A DNA stretch of 64,000 nt from Rapana venosa (GCA_028751875.1 CM054135.1:12982051-13046050); one strand, 5' to 3'. Positions 13,768 to 22,447 are shown, counted from the stretch's first letter. Numbers and translations are program-made. Notes: a model not told the origin generated them from the letters alone.

Positions 13768-14959
13768 GCACACACACAGAACACACACGCTCGCGCGGGC
13801 AGGCGCACGTGCACACTAAAAGTTCTGAAGACAGATAAACTGCAGAGCGTAAAGTAAACTGAAGTGAAGAAGATGCAGACAGGCTATAACAGTGTGATAT
13901 GTAGGTGTAATATGTCGGTGTAACATGTCGGTGTAACAAGTCAGTGTAACATGTCAGTGTCACATATCAGTGTCACATGTCAGTGTTACATGTCTGTGTC
14001 ACATACAATAATAATAATAATGTATGGAATTTATATAGCGCTGAATCTTGTAAAGCAACAAATCAAAGCCCTCAGATGACTTTTAAAAAAAATTATGCGT
14101 GTGTATGCGGTTTTGTAAATTTTGTCATCTGTTCCCACCGGCACACAATGGCCTACTCTTTCGAACAGCGGAACAGGGTTTAACGTGTGCGCAAGATGTT
14201 CTGCATGCGTTCGCACACGGAGCCTCGGTTTATAGTCTCATCCGAAGGATATACATATCAGTGCCACATGTCAGTGTCACATATCAGTGCCACATGTCGG
14301 TGTAACATGTCTGTGTAACATGTTGGTGTAACATGTTGGAGTAACATGTCGGTGTATCATGTTGGTGTAACATGTCAGTGTCACATATCAGTGTCACATG
14401 TCGATGTAATATGTTGGTGTCACATGTTGGAGTAACATGTCGATGTAATATGCTGGTGTCACATGTTGGAGTAACATGTCGATGTAATATGTTGGTGTCA
14501 CATGTTGGTGTCACATGTTGGAGTAACATGTCGATGTAATATGCTGGTGTCACATGTTGGAGTAACATGTCGATGTAATATGCTGGTGTCACATGTTGGA
14601 GTAACATGTCGATGTAATATGCTGGTGTCACATGTTGGAGTAACATGTCGATGTAATATGCTGGTGTCACATGTTGGAGTAACATGTCGATGTAATATGC
14701 TGGTGTCACATGTTGGAGTAACATGTCGATGTAATATGCTGGTGTCACATGTTGGAGTAACATGTCGATGTAATATTCTGGTGTAATATGTCTGTGTAAC
14801 ATGCTGGTGTAACATGTCACATGTCGGTGTAACATGTCACGGTCACAGCTCACACACCCAGCCATGGAGGATCTTGTAAAGATCAAAAGAGATTGAAACA
14901 TGCTGAGGGTTCTAGTCAAGCTGGTTTTCAAACTATCCTCAATTGGTTACAAGTTCGTC

Positions 14960-15037
<78 letters not shown>

Positions 15038-15193
15038 TACACACGCACGCTCGCACGCACGCTCGCTCGCTCGCTCATCTGCTCACTTGCTCGATTTCAC
15101 TTTCACACGTACCCAAGACACATGTTCATACGTCTGAGATTACTATTTAGTGGATGGACGTTAAACTGAAGAACTCTCTCTCTCTCTCACTCA

Positions 15194-15240
<47 letters not shown>

Positions 15241-15244
15241 CCGC

Positions 15245-15283
<39 letters not shown>

Positions 15284-15539
15284 GTGTCTGTCTGTGTCTG
15301 TGCGCGCGCGCGCGTGCGAGAGAGAGATAGAAATAGAAACAGACAGAGACACGGAGTCAGAAAGAGGACACAGCAGAAAGTGGTCCAGCCTGCTTCACGA
15401 GCAAGGTCTACCGCCCTGCCATCAATCCATCTGCCTGCCTGCCTGACCTCCCAGAGTGACAGACACCACACCACTCTGTCAGCACACCTGAACTACTAGT
15501 AGCCATAGCCTACCTACATCATGCTCCTACATCCCCGAT

Positions 15540-15620
<81 letters not shown>

Positions 15621-15847
15621 CTTTGTCTAGAGAATAAATAATAGAGGTAGTGACTTTTTAGCACACAGTTCCTGCCCTTGTATGGGATCAATTTAAAAGA
15701 GAAGTGATATTTGTAAGCATATAGCTATGAGAAAAGAAATACTGTAAACTTTTTTTTCGCTATAACCAACATAACACTAACTTTTTCCATGAAAGAACTT
15801 TCTACCTTTGGAAGATAAATCAGATAATATGGTAACTTGTCCTTGAA

Positions 15848-15919
<72 letters not shown>

Positions 15920-16483
15920 AAAATTCTTCGTTTTGAGAATAATAGCAAGTGCCTTTTTGATACACAGTTCCTCCCCGTGTATGGGATTGAATAAAAATAA
16001 AAGACAGAAACAATAATAAGGCTATGATTAAGAAAACTGTACTCTTTTTTTTCACCATAACTAACAGAAGTCGTAACTTTTCCATAGAAAGAAATTCCTA
16101 CTTTGGAAGCTAAATCACTTGTCCTTTGGGGAGAGAGAGAGAGAAATAGAGAGGGAGAGAGAGAGAACTCGAACTCGAATATATATATATATAGAGAGAG
16201 AGAGGCAGGCTCAACTCAATAATACAATAAAGAACCAAAACCATACGTAAACAATGCATGAAATATACAGCAAAAATAATGCAACATGGAAGGATTCGTT
16301 ACAATAATAAACTGCTACGTATGTGCTTGAAAAACATGATGAAATGGACACAGACATGATAAACTTAGGTGCGCCCTACAGCGCCATGAAGTCATGCTAC
16401 ACAGTCATACAGTCATGTCTACAGGGCAGCAGCGCTACGTTAGAGTCGTGCAAGGTCTGCTACAAGAAGCGTGTTGGCGCAGC

Positions 16484-16515
<32 letters not shown>

Positions 16516-18672
16516 CGTGGCTATGGATGGCCTATGGTATGGACTGTGACGTACATGACAAAACCGACTCTTCATACTCGAAGTCCTCCGCTGTTAAACG
16601 GCCGCTGCACAGCTCCCGGCTGTCGGGTCCCACTGCCAGCACACACGCCCCATGGCTTCAACACCCGCAGCTTCCTCTCCAACCCTCAATGTTCATACCT
16701 CCCTTACGTGAAGCGCTGAAGCCTTGCAATACTACGCAGAGTACGCTTTCAACCTCGTCATGCTGATACCTTCATGTCTATATTCTGACCCAGCGTTGAG
16801 AAACAAGACGCAGGCCTACTTTTTACTGTATGTTTTGAGTAATGGATAAGTTCATGTAAAGAACGTACGATGTACATACATAGATATCATCGGAAAGCTG
16901 GTGAGGTGTCAGTGGCTCAGCCAAGACAAGACACGTGGCAAAAGTCAATACAAGAGCTGAGGAGGATACAGGCGGAGCGGACAGGACAGGACAGGACAGG
17001 ACAGGACATGACCAGCGTATGTACAGGAAAGGACAGGTCTGACTGAGTGTGCTGAACAGGTTAGTATGAAGCAGTACGGAAAACCCCAGACAGCATTAGT
17101 GGAACACAGCACACACCGAACGCTTTGTCGCTTCAACGTTAGGTTAAATGCTGATATAAACATGTTTAAAGTAGGTATTTTTCTGTATGAAACTGTGGAT
17201 TGGCATGCAGCTCTTCAAAATTTATCTTAATCATGAATGCACTGGCAACTTTTTAAAAGAAATTGTCAGATTAATGCAGGCTGCTTGTTGATTATGTCCA
17301 TGAAAGAACATTCTCAGCGTTCTTTTTTCAGGTAATACCCATATCAAGACATTCATTATCATCTGCTCACACTACACTGGGTATGACACAGACTTTCCTT
17401 TGCAGGAAACATGACATAGGTGCCTTGGAGATGAAGGTCTCCCCATCCCGCAAGATTTATCCCCTTGATCAAAGTTTATCAGTGATTTTAAACATCGGTG
17501 GACATCGTCCGTCCACTTACCATCTTCCGTGAATCTTTCAATCCCAAAGCCTTTGATATGAATTCCCTACAGTCGTGAACATGTGCTGGAAACAAACTGA
17601 GGTCACCATGAGACTAGCTAGAGCAAGATGGGCGACCGAATAAGAGAAAGGTTTCTGTTATTGCTTGGCAATCCATAGCAAGGAAGAAGATACAATGACG
17701 ATACTATGGAAATGCACTGGCGTTGAGACTACTCCAGGCCGATATTCTATGTCAAATATTCCAGCGTCATCTCTAGCTAAGGTTTATGATTATGCATTAC
17801 AGTGTCTTATAATACAGACCCTTTTCGGACTGACAGGGGGCAAAGCTGACTGTTAACTCTGCTTTTTCAACATAAACGTTAGAAAAAAACCCTTTGGGAT
17901 TCAAAGATATGTATGCAGAATATAAAAAACTAAATTAATGTCCTCAAGGATAACTGTCAGACTTCTCCCATCCACGATGCTAATTTTATATATTTTAGAA
18001 ATACACATATATATAACAATTTATCCATTTACCACCCACGCTCAATCACACCACCACGAAGCCACTCAAAAGGTGAAGAAAGAAGAAGAAAGGACAAGAG
18101 GAAGACCATGAAGCACAACAACAAGAAGAACACCAAGAGAGGAAGCCATCACCCCCCAGGACCCAGACAGACGGACGGACAGACAGACAGGACACGGCTC
18201 CGCCACCTACCCTGCCTGGTCTGCACCAGCGCGGGCAGCTGCGCCTTCAGCTGGACCCGCGTCTTGAAGGGCTGGAGGTCCACCACCTGGCCGATCTCCG
18301 TGCTGTAGACGATCATCCCCACGTTGATGGCGTGCTCCTCCACCGCCAGGGCGTCCACGAGGATGCCCACGAACTCCTTCTCCTGCTGCCACTCGCCAGG
18401 CTTGATGGAGGAGGAGGCGTCCAGCAGGAACACCACGTCCGCCGGCACGTCGCAGCGAACCATGGAGGCTGCTGCTGGCGCTGTTGATGGTGGTGGTGGT
18501 GGTGGTGTTGGTGTTGGTGGTGGTGTTGGTGGTGGTGTTGGTGGTGTTGGTGGTGGTGTTGGTGGTGGTGGTGGTGTGGTGGTGGTGTTGGTGGTGGTGG
18601 TGGTGTGGTGGTGTTGGTGTTGGGGGTGAGGGTGTTAGTGGATGTAGTACAGTGGGGTACGACACCCATGCA

Positions 18673-18736
<64 letters not shown>

Positions 18737-21134
18737 TACACACACACACACACACGCATACACACACACAACACACATACACACACACACATACACACAC
18801 ACACGCACGCACGCACGCACAGAGTGAGAGAGAGAAAGAGGGGGAGAACATGAATCAAACCCTCAACCCCCCACCCCTACTCACACCTCATCCTGCCCTC
18901 CCACTCATCCATTTTCCCACTCCGCGCTGCTACATACATATTAAGCCAATGACGTTACTGATAACCTAACAGCTGGGAAGAAAGTTGATGATCAATACTG
19001 GATGATGCCTTTAAAGGAGATTTTGTTGTCGTTCCTCTGCTAGAGCCCCCAGGTTCACCAATGGAGAGATTTTGCGTATCTATGCGACCGTCTTTGCCCA
19101 CCATGAAGGTAGCTGCATTCCGACTCAGGGGATGTATACTGGGTATGTTCTGTAACCCGCCTAGCACTGACATGAGTTACGGGGTCGTTAACGTGCATAT
19201 TTGATCTTCCTGCATGGGTACATCACCTTCACATATCCTATAGTCTTGTAGACCTTGGGATACCACTGAAGATTTTGCAACCAGCTTCCTCCATTCCTCG
19301 CGGTTCTCTGCTTTACGTAGTTGTATAACTATGCACGAAAGGACTTAAGCACTGGCAGGTCTGCACTTGTAGATAGTAAAAATCCCCGCCCTTAATTCAC
19401 CAGGTGGTTCAAACCCAAGACGTCGTGGACCCATGGGACTGAAGTCGAGCGGTCTTAACCACTCAGCTATATATATATTTTTAAAAATATTTTTATATTC
19501 TTTTATATCAAGGATAATGGAATAAGCACTTATGTGCTTTTTTACATCCAGTCCCCGTCTGTATGCGGATTTGTGAATTCTGTCATCTGTTCCCACCGGC
19601 ACACAATGGCCTACTCTTACGAAAAGCGGAACTGGATTTAACGTGTGCGCAAGATGTTCTGCGTGCGTTCGCACACGGGGCCTTGGTTTATAGTCTCATC
19701 CGAAGGACTTTGGGGAAGAGTGGAGTCTGCACTGATATTAACTCCAGGGGAAAATATCCCCTTGAACGGCAATCGAACCCGGGTCGTCAGGTTGCGAGTG
19801 CAATGCGAGCGCAATGTTCTGACCACTTTAGCATCCGTCAGAGACATTTTAAAGTGTAAGACAGAGGGATGTCACAGAAACACTGTCAGGTGATCTACAG
19901 GTAAAGCACCTGTCTAGAAAGCGAGAGATGCCAGATTCATCCCCGTTTAAGCCATACTTCTCCCCCATCCGCCACAATCTTGAGTGCTGGTCTTGATGCT
20001 AGTCTTTTGGATGAAACGATAAACCCATGTCCCATGTCCAATAGGGAAACAAATGCAGTTGAAAACAGGAAAATAAAAAAAATGGGTGGCACTGCTCTTG
20101 TGGCGACGTGCTTTTTCCCCCAGGGAGAGCAGCCCGAATTTCACGCAGAGAAATCTTCGTGACTTAAAAGTGGTATAAAATATAATAAAGACTTGCATAC
20201 CGTGCATGTAAAAGAATTCATGACAACAATACAGGTCCCTGGCAAAATAATGTAGAAATGAAAAGGGTCACTCTGATAGGAAAACAAATACAAATGCAGA
20301 CAGAATAATCAGACAGAAAACAAAGGGTGGCGCTGTTCTTGTGGCGACACACCCTCTCCAAGGGAGAGTAACCCGAATTTCGTGCAGAGAAATCTTCCGC
20401 GGCTGAAAAGTAGTAGGCAATGCAATGCAATGCTACACAATGCAATGCAATATAATGCAATGCAATACAATGCAATGCAATACAATGCAATGAATTGCAA
20501 TACAATACAATACAATACAATACAATGCAATGCAATACAAAGATGCTTTACCTCTAGCTCTGCTTCTGTTACATTCAATGTTTCATTTGTATGCTGTTTT
20601 TATCTGTGACTAGAGTTACAGAGAACTTACATAATTATTATGCCATACATGTCGATCACCATTCACTGGGCCACTGGCTGCAAATCTGCCAAAATCTATG
20701 AATCCCCCCATCCGCCCACCCCTCCAAAAAAACAATTCTATGGTAATTGTGTGTTGATGATGGTGGAAATAAATGTTGTAGCAGCAGCAGCACCACCACC
20801 ACCATCACCACCACCACCAGTAGAACTGCTGTAAAAACAATTCTGCTATTAGAGTGTAATAAGCTGTAGAACTGTTTATTACACTCTAATAGCAGAATTG
20901 CTTTTTTAGGATTGAATAAACACATGCTTTAAAAAAAAAAAGCAGAATGTTTAACCAAATCGATGTTCGAACACTCAATCTGCGCGCGCACACGCGTGCG
21001 TGCGTGCGTGTGTGTGTGTATGTGCGTGCGCGCGCGCGCGCGTGTGTATGTGTGTGTGCGTGCGTGCGTGCGTGCGTGCGTGCGTGTGTGTGTGTGTATG
21101 TGTGTGTGTGTGTGGGTGTGTGTGTGCGTGGTTT

Positions 21135-21165
<31 letters not shown>

Positions 21166-21204
21166 TGTGTGTGTGTGGTGTGTGTGTGTGTGTTGTGTGT
21201 GCGT

Positions 21205-21264
<60 letters not shown>

Positions 21265-21455
21265 TGCGTGCGTGTGTGTGTGTATGTGCGTGCGTGTGTG
21301 TGTGTGCGCGTGCGTGTGCGAGTATGTGTGTGTGTGTGCGCGCGCGCGTGCGTGTGTGTGTATGTATGTATGTGTGTGTGTTTACCTTGTCCCTCACTGC
21401 CCCGAATGATCGCCAGAGTCCAGAGCAGGGTCAGCCACAGGGATCGGGATTCCAT
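353..21455 (-). CDS. Pif/BMSP-like secreted VWA-VWA-chitin-binding protein, multi-exon, 3' part beyond window
   Basis: Eight coding exons on the minus strand join in phase (lengths 70, 258, 149, 172, 119, 214, 231, 195 nt) into an uninterrupted 469-residue N-terminal part. Order: signal peptide (about residues 1-21), VWA domain 1 (about 30-215), VWA domain 2 (about 220-403), cysteine-rich chitin-binding type-2 domain (about 405-469). Both VWA domains keep the metal-ion-dependent adhesion site: DASSS at 40-44, T111 and D141 in the first; DGSFS at 231-235, T302 or T303 and D333 in the second. The last exon ends in phase 1, so coding continues left of position 1. This architecture is known from molluscan shell-matrix proteins Pif and BMSP, which bind chitin and help organise calcium carbonate. 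The function here is inferred from architecture only. Alternatives are another VWA/peritrophin extracellular-matrix protein. Family assignment is good for the domains and moderate for the Pif/BMSP name. Confidence 0.85.
690..1095. repeat. Compound CA/CGCA microsatellite
   Basis: Long runs of alternating CA interrupted by CGCA and ACAA blocks (690-870, 923-963, 1035-1092). Open frames across it are composition artefacts. Confidence 0.9.
1215..1446 (+). mobile_element. SINE family A, 5'-truncated copy
   Basis: It matches the 3' two thirds of the tRNA/5S-like SINE: ccttggcttcag, aatgggtacctgccctcttt, gggaaggtaaagcagcgagg, and ggttatgggacacctttacc at the end. The tRNA-like and 5S-like head is missing. 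Confidence 0.8.
1622..1795 (-). mobile_element. SINE family B fragment
   Basis: It shares ggataatggaataagca, tgtgtatgcagttttgtaa and cacaatggcctactctttcg with seven other copies in the window. The A-rich ATAA tail of the sense strand places its 3' end at about 1622. Confidence 0.8.
1797..2010. repeat. CAT / CAG / CAA triplet array
   Basis: Successive blocks of cat, cag, caa and cac triplets, apparently grown from the head end of the adjacent SINE B fragment. Poly-His/Gln frames here are not coding. Confidence 0.85.
2155..3978. repeat. About 45-copy minisatellite built from a gene 1 exon end and its splice donor
   Basis: Tandem 33-48 bp units with core acctatacagataatctc followed by (t/c)(g/c)gcaaaaccaaacc. 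On the minus strand each unit reads gagattatctgtatag then gtaagg, which is the last bases of the VWA2 exon (3979-4209) followed by its 5' splice site. The first 26 bases of the exon end (3979-4004) occur unchanged in some units, for example near 3630. Units furthest from the exon (2155-2400) are the most diverged. A 504 bp higher-order duplication lies within the array. Confidence 0.92.
3979..4209 (-). CDS. Gene 1 exon: VWA domain 2, C-terminal part
   Basis: 231-nt exon, phase 1-1. It starts after acceptor gcttcag with [11 protein letters not shown], which supplies the MIDAS aspartate (D333), and ends ALREIICI before donor gtaggtaag. The chosen donor keeps the phase needed by the ChtBD2 exon; a second GT four bases further on (gtaagg) would shift the frame. 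Read-through past the donor meets TAA within three codons. The last 26 nt of this exon are the core of the neighbouring 1.8 kb tandem array. The upstream intron ends in a long GAT/GAC repeat just before the acceptor. Confidence 0.9.
4213..4490. repeat. GAT/GAC array and CA/TA microsatellites
   Basis: On the minus strand a 150 bp run of gat/gac triplets ends about 10 bases before the acceptor of the exon at 4209. CA (4400-4450) and TA (4458-4475) repeats follow. Confidence 0.85.
4520..4978. repeat. CAGT/CAGC tetranucleotide array
   Basis: 450 bp of cagt, cagc and ctgt tetranucleotides filling most of the intron between the 5014 and 4209 exons. The Ser/Gln/Val-rich frame it opens on the plus strand is an artefact. 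Confidence 0.9.
5014..5227 (-). CDS. Gene 1 exon: VWA domain 2, middle part
   Basis: 214-nt exon, phase 0 to 1, between acceptor catgggcag and donor gtagct. It encodes [19 protein letters not shown] through the MIDAS threonine motif GTTNTA to GRDRVPHIG. It reads directly from the previous exon ending INSME and into GLVITDG of the next. The downstream 0.8 kb intron is almost entirely simple repeats. Confidence 0.9.
5277..5400. repeat. GT microsatellite in gene 1 intron
   Basis: About 50 GT units with rare GC and GA interruptions, beginning some 50 bp upstream of the acceptor at 5228. Confidence 0.9.
5401..6143. other. Gene 1 intron, AT-rich, no feature seen
   Basis: Mostly AT-rich single-copy-looking sequence, with A-rich runs at about 5690-5880 on the plus strand. 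I see no exon, RNA gene or repeat family here. Confidence 0.5.
6144..6262 (-). CDS. Gene 1 exon: VWA domain 2, N-terminal part
   Basis: 119-nt exon, phase 1 to 0, from acceptor gcacgcacag to donor gtgagt. It encodes [20 protein letters not shown], containing the MIDAS DxSxS motif of the second VWA domain. The acceptor plus the first 25 or so coding bases are duplicated 103 bp upstream (in the direction of transcription), described separately. Confidence 0.88.
6235..6400. repeat. Direct duplication of VWA2 acceptor and exon start
   Basis: Two 60 bp copies (6235-6297 and 6338-6400, offset 103 bp) share acgtctcc, gccggggacaggatatggc, tgtgcgtgcatacacagac. The left copy is the real exon start and acceptor; the right copy is intronic. 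Both end in CAGA/CACA repeats. Confidence 0.9.
6437..6722 (-). mobile_element. SINE family A, near full-length copy
   Basis: Minus-oriented copy: reading the minus strand it has ggaaagctcagtggtcagag, the 5S-like segment (gcatcgagcgtggttaccac), and the shared body ending cataggctatggg. It lies in the intron between VWA1 and VWA2 exons. Confidence 0.85.
6723..8159. other. Gene 1 intron with microsatellites
   Basis: AT-rich sequence to about 7440 with no recognised element, then GAA/GGAA (7456-7560), CA (7600-7775), GGT/GTG (7820-7862) and CA (8066-8155) repeats. A hydrophobic plus-strand frame at 7040-7366 looks like AT-rich composition, not a gene. Confidence 0.6.
8160..8402 (+). mobile_element. 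SINE family B copy
   Basis: Sense on the plus strand: ccttcggatgagtctataaa, a B-box-like gtgttcgaacgc, gtaggccattgtgtgccggt, and the tail gaaataaaagaataaataaa. The tRNA-like head is absent, replaced on the left by a CA array. Confidence 0.85.
8403..8729. repeat. CA / poly-C compound repeat at splice donor
   Basis: CA runs, short C homopolymers and a 55 bp CA run (8667-8721) end nine bases from the exon at 8731. On the sense strand the intron begins gtgggatc followed by (TG)n. Confidence 0.88.
8731..8902 (-). CDS. Gene 1 exon: VWA domain 1, C-terminal part
   Basis: 172-nt exon, phase 0 to 1, from acceptor gactacag to donor gtggga. It encodes [20 protein letters not shown] and ends ELRSLICE, the usual end of a VWA fold. 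The donor is followed within a few bases by a long GT/TG microsatellite. Confidence 0.9.
8907..9180. repeat. AAT, AAG and CA repeats with a short interspersed fragment
   Basis: (AAT)n then (AAG)n at 8912-8990, then a fragment beginning tggaatttatttagggct that resembles those at 14030 and 48940, then a CA array (9118-9177). All lie in the gene 1 intron. Confidence 0.75.
9240..9580. repeat. Imperfect ATC-rich (catcatcacatt) array
   Basis: About 25 degenerate copies of 12 bp catcatcacatt. On the minus strand it opens a long Asp/Glu/Cys-rich frame (DDEC-type repeats). See the finding on possible exonisation; by default it is a repeat. Confidence 0.8.
10109..10398 (+). mobile_element. SINE family A, full-length copy
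   Basis: It starts gtcgggatagctcagtggtc (tRNA A-box-like), then gttaagcagcatcgagcgtg and atctggatgtgtgaccg (5S rRNA-like), then the common body, ending ggttatgggatacctttacc. It lies about 60 bp from the gene 1 exon at 10466. Confidence 0.88.
10466..10614 (-). CDS. Gene 1 exon: VWA domain 1, middle part
   Basis: 149-nt exon, phase 1 to 0, from acceptor ctgggacag to donor gtgagc. It encodes [11 protein letters not shown] (MIDAS threonine) and [15 protein letters not shown] (MIDAS aspartate), ending EAVYARQ. Joins in frame to exons on both sides. Confidence 0.9.
11836..12262. repeat. GACA / GA compound array
   Basis: Over 400 bp of gaca, gaga and gagaca blocks (plus strand), open in several frames on both strands purely by composition. 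Confidence 0.9.
12515..12655. repeat. CA/CG purine-pyrimidine alternating repeat
   Basis: Alternating CA and CG dinucleotides, including a 28 bp CG run (12545-12570), a sequence type prone to Z-DNA. Confidence 0.85.
12985..13345. repeat. 20 bp minisatellite tacatcatgactatgatata
   Basis: About 17 copies of the 20 bp unit, very regular at 13065-13220 and degenerating on both sides. Confidence 0.92.
13690..13800. repeat. CA/CG microsatellite
   Basis: C-run followed by CA and CGCG blocks in the gene 1 intron. Confidence 0.85.
13900..14840. repeat. 13 bp / 39 bp hierarchical minisatellite
   Basis: The basic unit is about 13 bp (gtgtaacatgtcg and variants). At 14415-14775 three diverged 13-mers form a 39 bp unit repeated about eight times. 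A SINE B fragment (about 14020-14250) interrupts it. Because 39 is a multiple of three, long His/Thr-rich frames stay open but are not genes. Confidence 0.9.
14020..14252 (-). mobile_element. SINE family B fragment inside minisatellite
   Basis: It shares tttgtcatctgttcccaccg, cacaatggcctactctttcg and gtgtgcgcaagatgttctgc with other copies, preceded by atggaatttatatagcgctg. The minisatellite resumes on both sides, so insertion came after array birth. Confidence 0.8.
14958..15285. repeat. TC, CA and GT microsatellites
   Basis: (TC)n 14958-15035, CGCT/CACG run to 15075, CA 15196-15239, then GT 15248-15283, forming a CA/GT inverted pair able to fold on itself. Confidence 0.88.
15540..16145. repeat. 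Tandem duplication of a GA-flanked 300 bp block
   Basis: Two diverged copies (about 15540-15850 and 15850-16135) share the order (GA)n, attctttgt/attcttcgt, agaataa, cacacagttcct, gtatgggat, agctatga/ggctatga, taacttttccat, cctttggaag/ctttggaag, cttgtcctt, (GA)n. Confidence 0.85.
18211..18468 (-). CDS. Gene 1 exon: VWA domain 1, N-terminal part
   Basis: 258-nt exon, phase 1-1, from acceptor cagcagcag to donor gtaggt. It encodes [20 protein letters not shown] and then [20 protein letters not shown], standard first half of a VWA domain. The sequence is strikingly GC-rich against its AT-rich surroundings. The acceptor lies beside a TGG/CCA triplet array with no clear pyrimidine tract of its own. 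Confidence 0.9.
18478..18640. repeat. TGG/TGT triplet array at splice acceptor
   Basis: On the sense strand it is an (ACC/ACA)n tract ending about 20 nt before the acceptor of the first VWA exon. Confidence 0.9.
18673..18832. repeat. CA microsatellite
   Basis: CA array with ATAC and GCAC interruptions. Confidence 0.9.
19030..19210 (+). mobile_element. Interspersed repeat family C copy
   Basis: It shares ctagagcccccaggttcacc, accatgaaggtagctgcatt and ccgact with copies at 28.7, 43.0, 51.3 and 60.6 kb. Longest copy, extending through cgcctagcactgacatgag. Probably a short non-autonomous element. Confidence 0.7.
19215..19325 (-). mobile_element. Short LINE 3'-end fragment
   Basis: Plus-strand tatagtcttgtagaccttgg, gcaaccagcttcctccattc and ctctgctttacg parallel the 3' end of the LINE at 52.0 kb. 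It looks like a heavily 5'-truncated copy. Confidence 0.55.
19490..19855 (-). mobile_element. SINE family B, full-length copy with tRNA-like head
   Basis: On the minus strand it starts with an A-box-like tgctaaagtggtcaga and a B-box-like gggttcgattgcc, then the body common to all family B copies, ending in ataaaagaatataaa. This copy shows the family is tRNA-derived. Confidence 0.82.
19975..20190 (+). mobile_element. Interspersed repeat family D copy
   Basis: It shares gaaacaaatgcagttgaaaa, tggcactgctcttgtggcga, gagagcagcccgaatttcac and gcagagaaatcttc with the copy directly downstream and with the one at 27.4 kb. It ends in taaaatataataaa. Confidence 0.75.
20255..20540 (+). mobile_element. 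Interspersed repeat family D copy with CAATA tail
   Basis: Same body as the copy just upstream (gctgttcttgtggcgacaca, gagagtaacccgaatttcgt), ending in a 130 bp tail of gcaatacaatgcaat pentamers. Confidence 0.78.
20838..20900. other. Perfect 24 bp inverted repeat (hairpin) with 15-nt loop
   Basis: Arms 20838-20861 and 20877-20900 are perfect reverse complements (start caattctgctattagag on the left; end ctctaatagcagaattg on the right). Size is like a miRNA precursor or a tiny palindromic MITE. It lies in gene 1 between exons 2 and 3. Confidence 0.9.
20985..21380. repeat. GT/GC array at gene 1 donor
   Basis: 400 bp of GT with GCGT and GTAT blocks. On the sense strand it starts four bases into the intron (gtaaacacaca), directly after the signal-peptide exon. 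Confidence 0.92.
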
Positions 21456-21467
21456 CTCTGTCTTCAC
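21386..21467 (-). CDS. Gene 1 exon 2: start codon and signal peptide
   Basis: The ATG at 21455 (minus) opens [20 protein letters not shown], a charged N terminus followed by a hydrophobic core, read here as a signal peptide with likely cleavage near SEG/QA. The exon ends with donor gtaaac in phase 1, matching the VWA exon at 18468. An acceptor (cacccctag) at 21468 precedes 12 nt of 5' UTR, so an upstream non-coding exon is expected. A GTG-started extension to 21467 is not needed. Confidence 0.8.
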
Positions 21468-21549
21468 CTAGGGGTGCTGGCAGCAGGAGCAGCAGCACAG
21501 ATAAAATTGGAGTGAAAATAGCATTAATTAATGGTCACTTACAGCCCAT

Positions 21550-21833
21550 GGGGACGGGATAGCTCAGTGGGCAGAGGACTCGCTTTCCCCCAGCCAAGGT
21601 TAAGCAGCATTGAGCGTGGTTACCAAGTGGATGGGTGACCGTTTGCGCGCCTTGTATAGTCCCCCAGTTCACCCAGCTGTAAATGGGTACCTGCCCTTTT
21701 TAGGGTCAGGGAAGGTAAAGCAGCGAGGAAGAAGAGATGGGCGCCGCCCTCAATATGCTGGCCCCTAGAGAAGTTGAGGTCTCTGATGCCTCGCCCCCCT
21801 ATGACCACATAGGTTATGGAACACCTTTACCTT
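21550..21833 (+). mobile_element. SINE family A, full-length copy
   Basis: Starts ggggacgggatagctcagtg, then gttaagcagcattgagcgtg and tggatgggtgaccg (5S-like), then the shared body to acctttacctttaca. It lies in the first intron of gene 1, 90 bp upstream of the signal-peptide exon. Confidence 0.88.
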
Positions 21834-22398
21834 TACAGCCCATGGCACTTTTCCTATGGCTCAAGGAGCAGGACACATGATAGCTGTATAATGATTGTCA
21901 TGAAAAACACGTTGATATGTTTTCCTTCTACTTTATGACCCGCTCACTTCAGTACGCAAGTCTACCCCCTCCTCCCCCCGATAAAATAAAATAGACATAA
22001 AAAACAAAAGAAACAAAAAGAAGAAAACAGAAACAAAACAAAAACAACAACAAAACAAGAAGAACAATAACAAATAACAAATAAAAGTAAAACAAAAAGC
22101 AGAACACAAAGAGAAGAAAATCGTATTACAAATAATAACTCCCGTCATTATTGCAACAGTTTGATAGATAAATATAGGCTAGTACTTCTACAAGAATATA
22201 CCTACATAAAAAACAAGCCATCAAATAATCATATACTGAAACGAACAAAAACCACACGAAACAAAATACACAGAAAAAGAAGTCTTTAGGAAACACTCAA
22301 TAACTTCTACTGTACAGCCCCAGAGTATGAACTTTCATATTTTGGCGAAGCCAGACTGGGTTAAAAATGTGTTCCTCTTATACTGCTTTTCACACACA

Positions 22399-22447
<49 letters not shown>

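Larger units (their letters stand above)
10615..18210. other. Large gene 1 intron (7.6 kb)
   Basis: It contains the CA array 11129-11280, the GACA/GA array 11836-12262, the 20 bp and 39 bp minisatellites, a SINE B fragment, TC/CA/GT runs, a duplicated GA-flanked block, GGCA (16490-16514) and GGACA (16978-17007) runs. 16800-18100 shows nothing I recognise. A 147-codon plus-strand frame (16323-16766) has no recognisable domain. Confidence 0.65.

Noticed and set aside
14284..14931. A 215-codon minus-strand open frame with HVTPTCDT repeats
   Set aside because: Product of the 39 bp unit being a multiple of three; no start context, domain or splice support.
16323..16766. 147-codon plus-strand frame
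   Set aside because: Contains a GGCA repeat, shows no recognisable domain and lies antisense in a gene 1 intron; not enough to call a gene.
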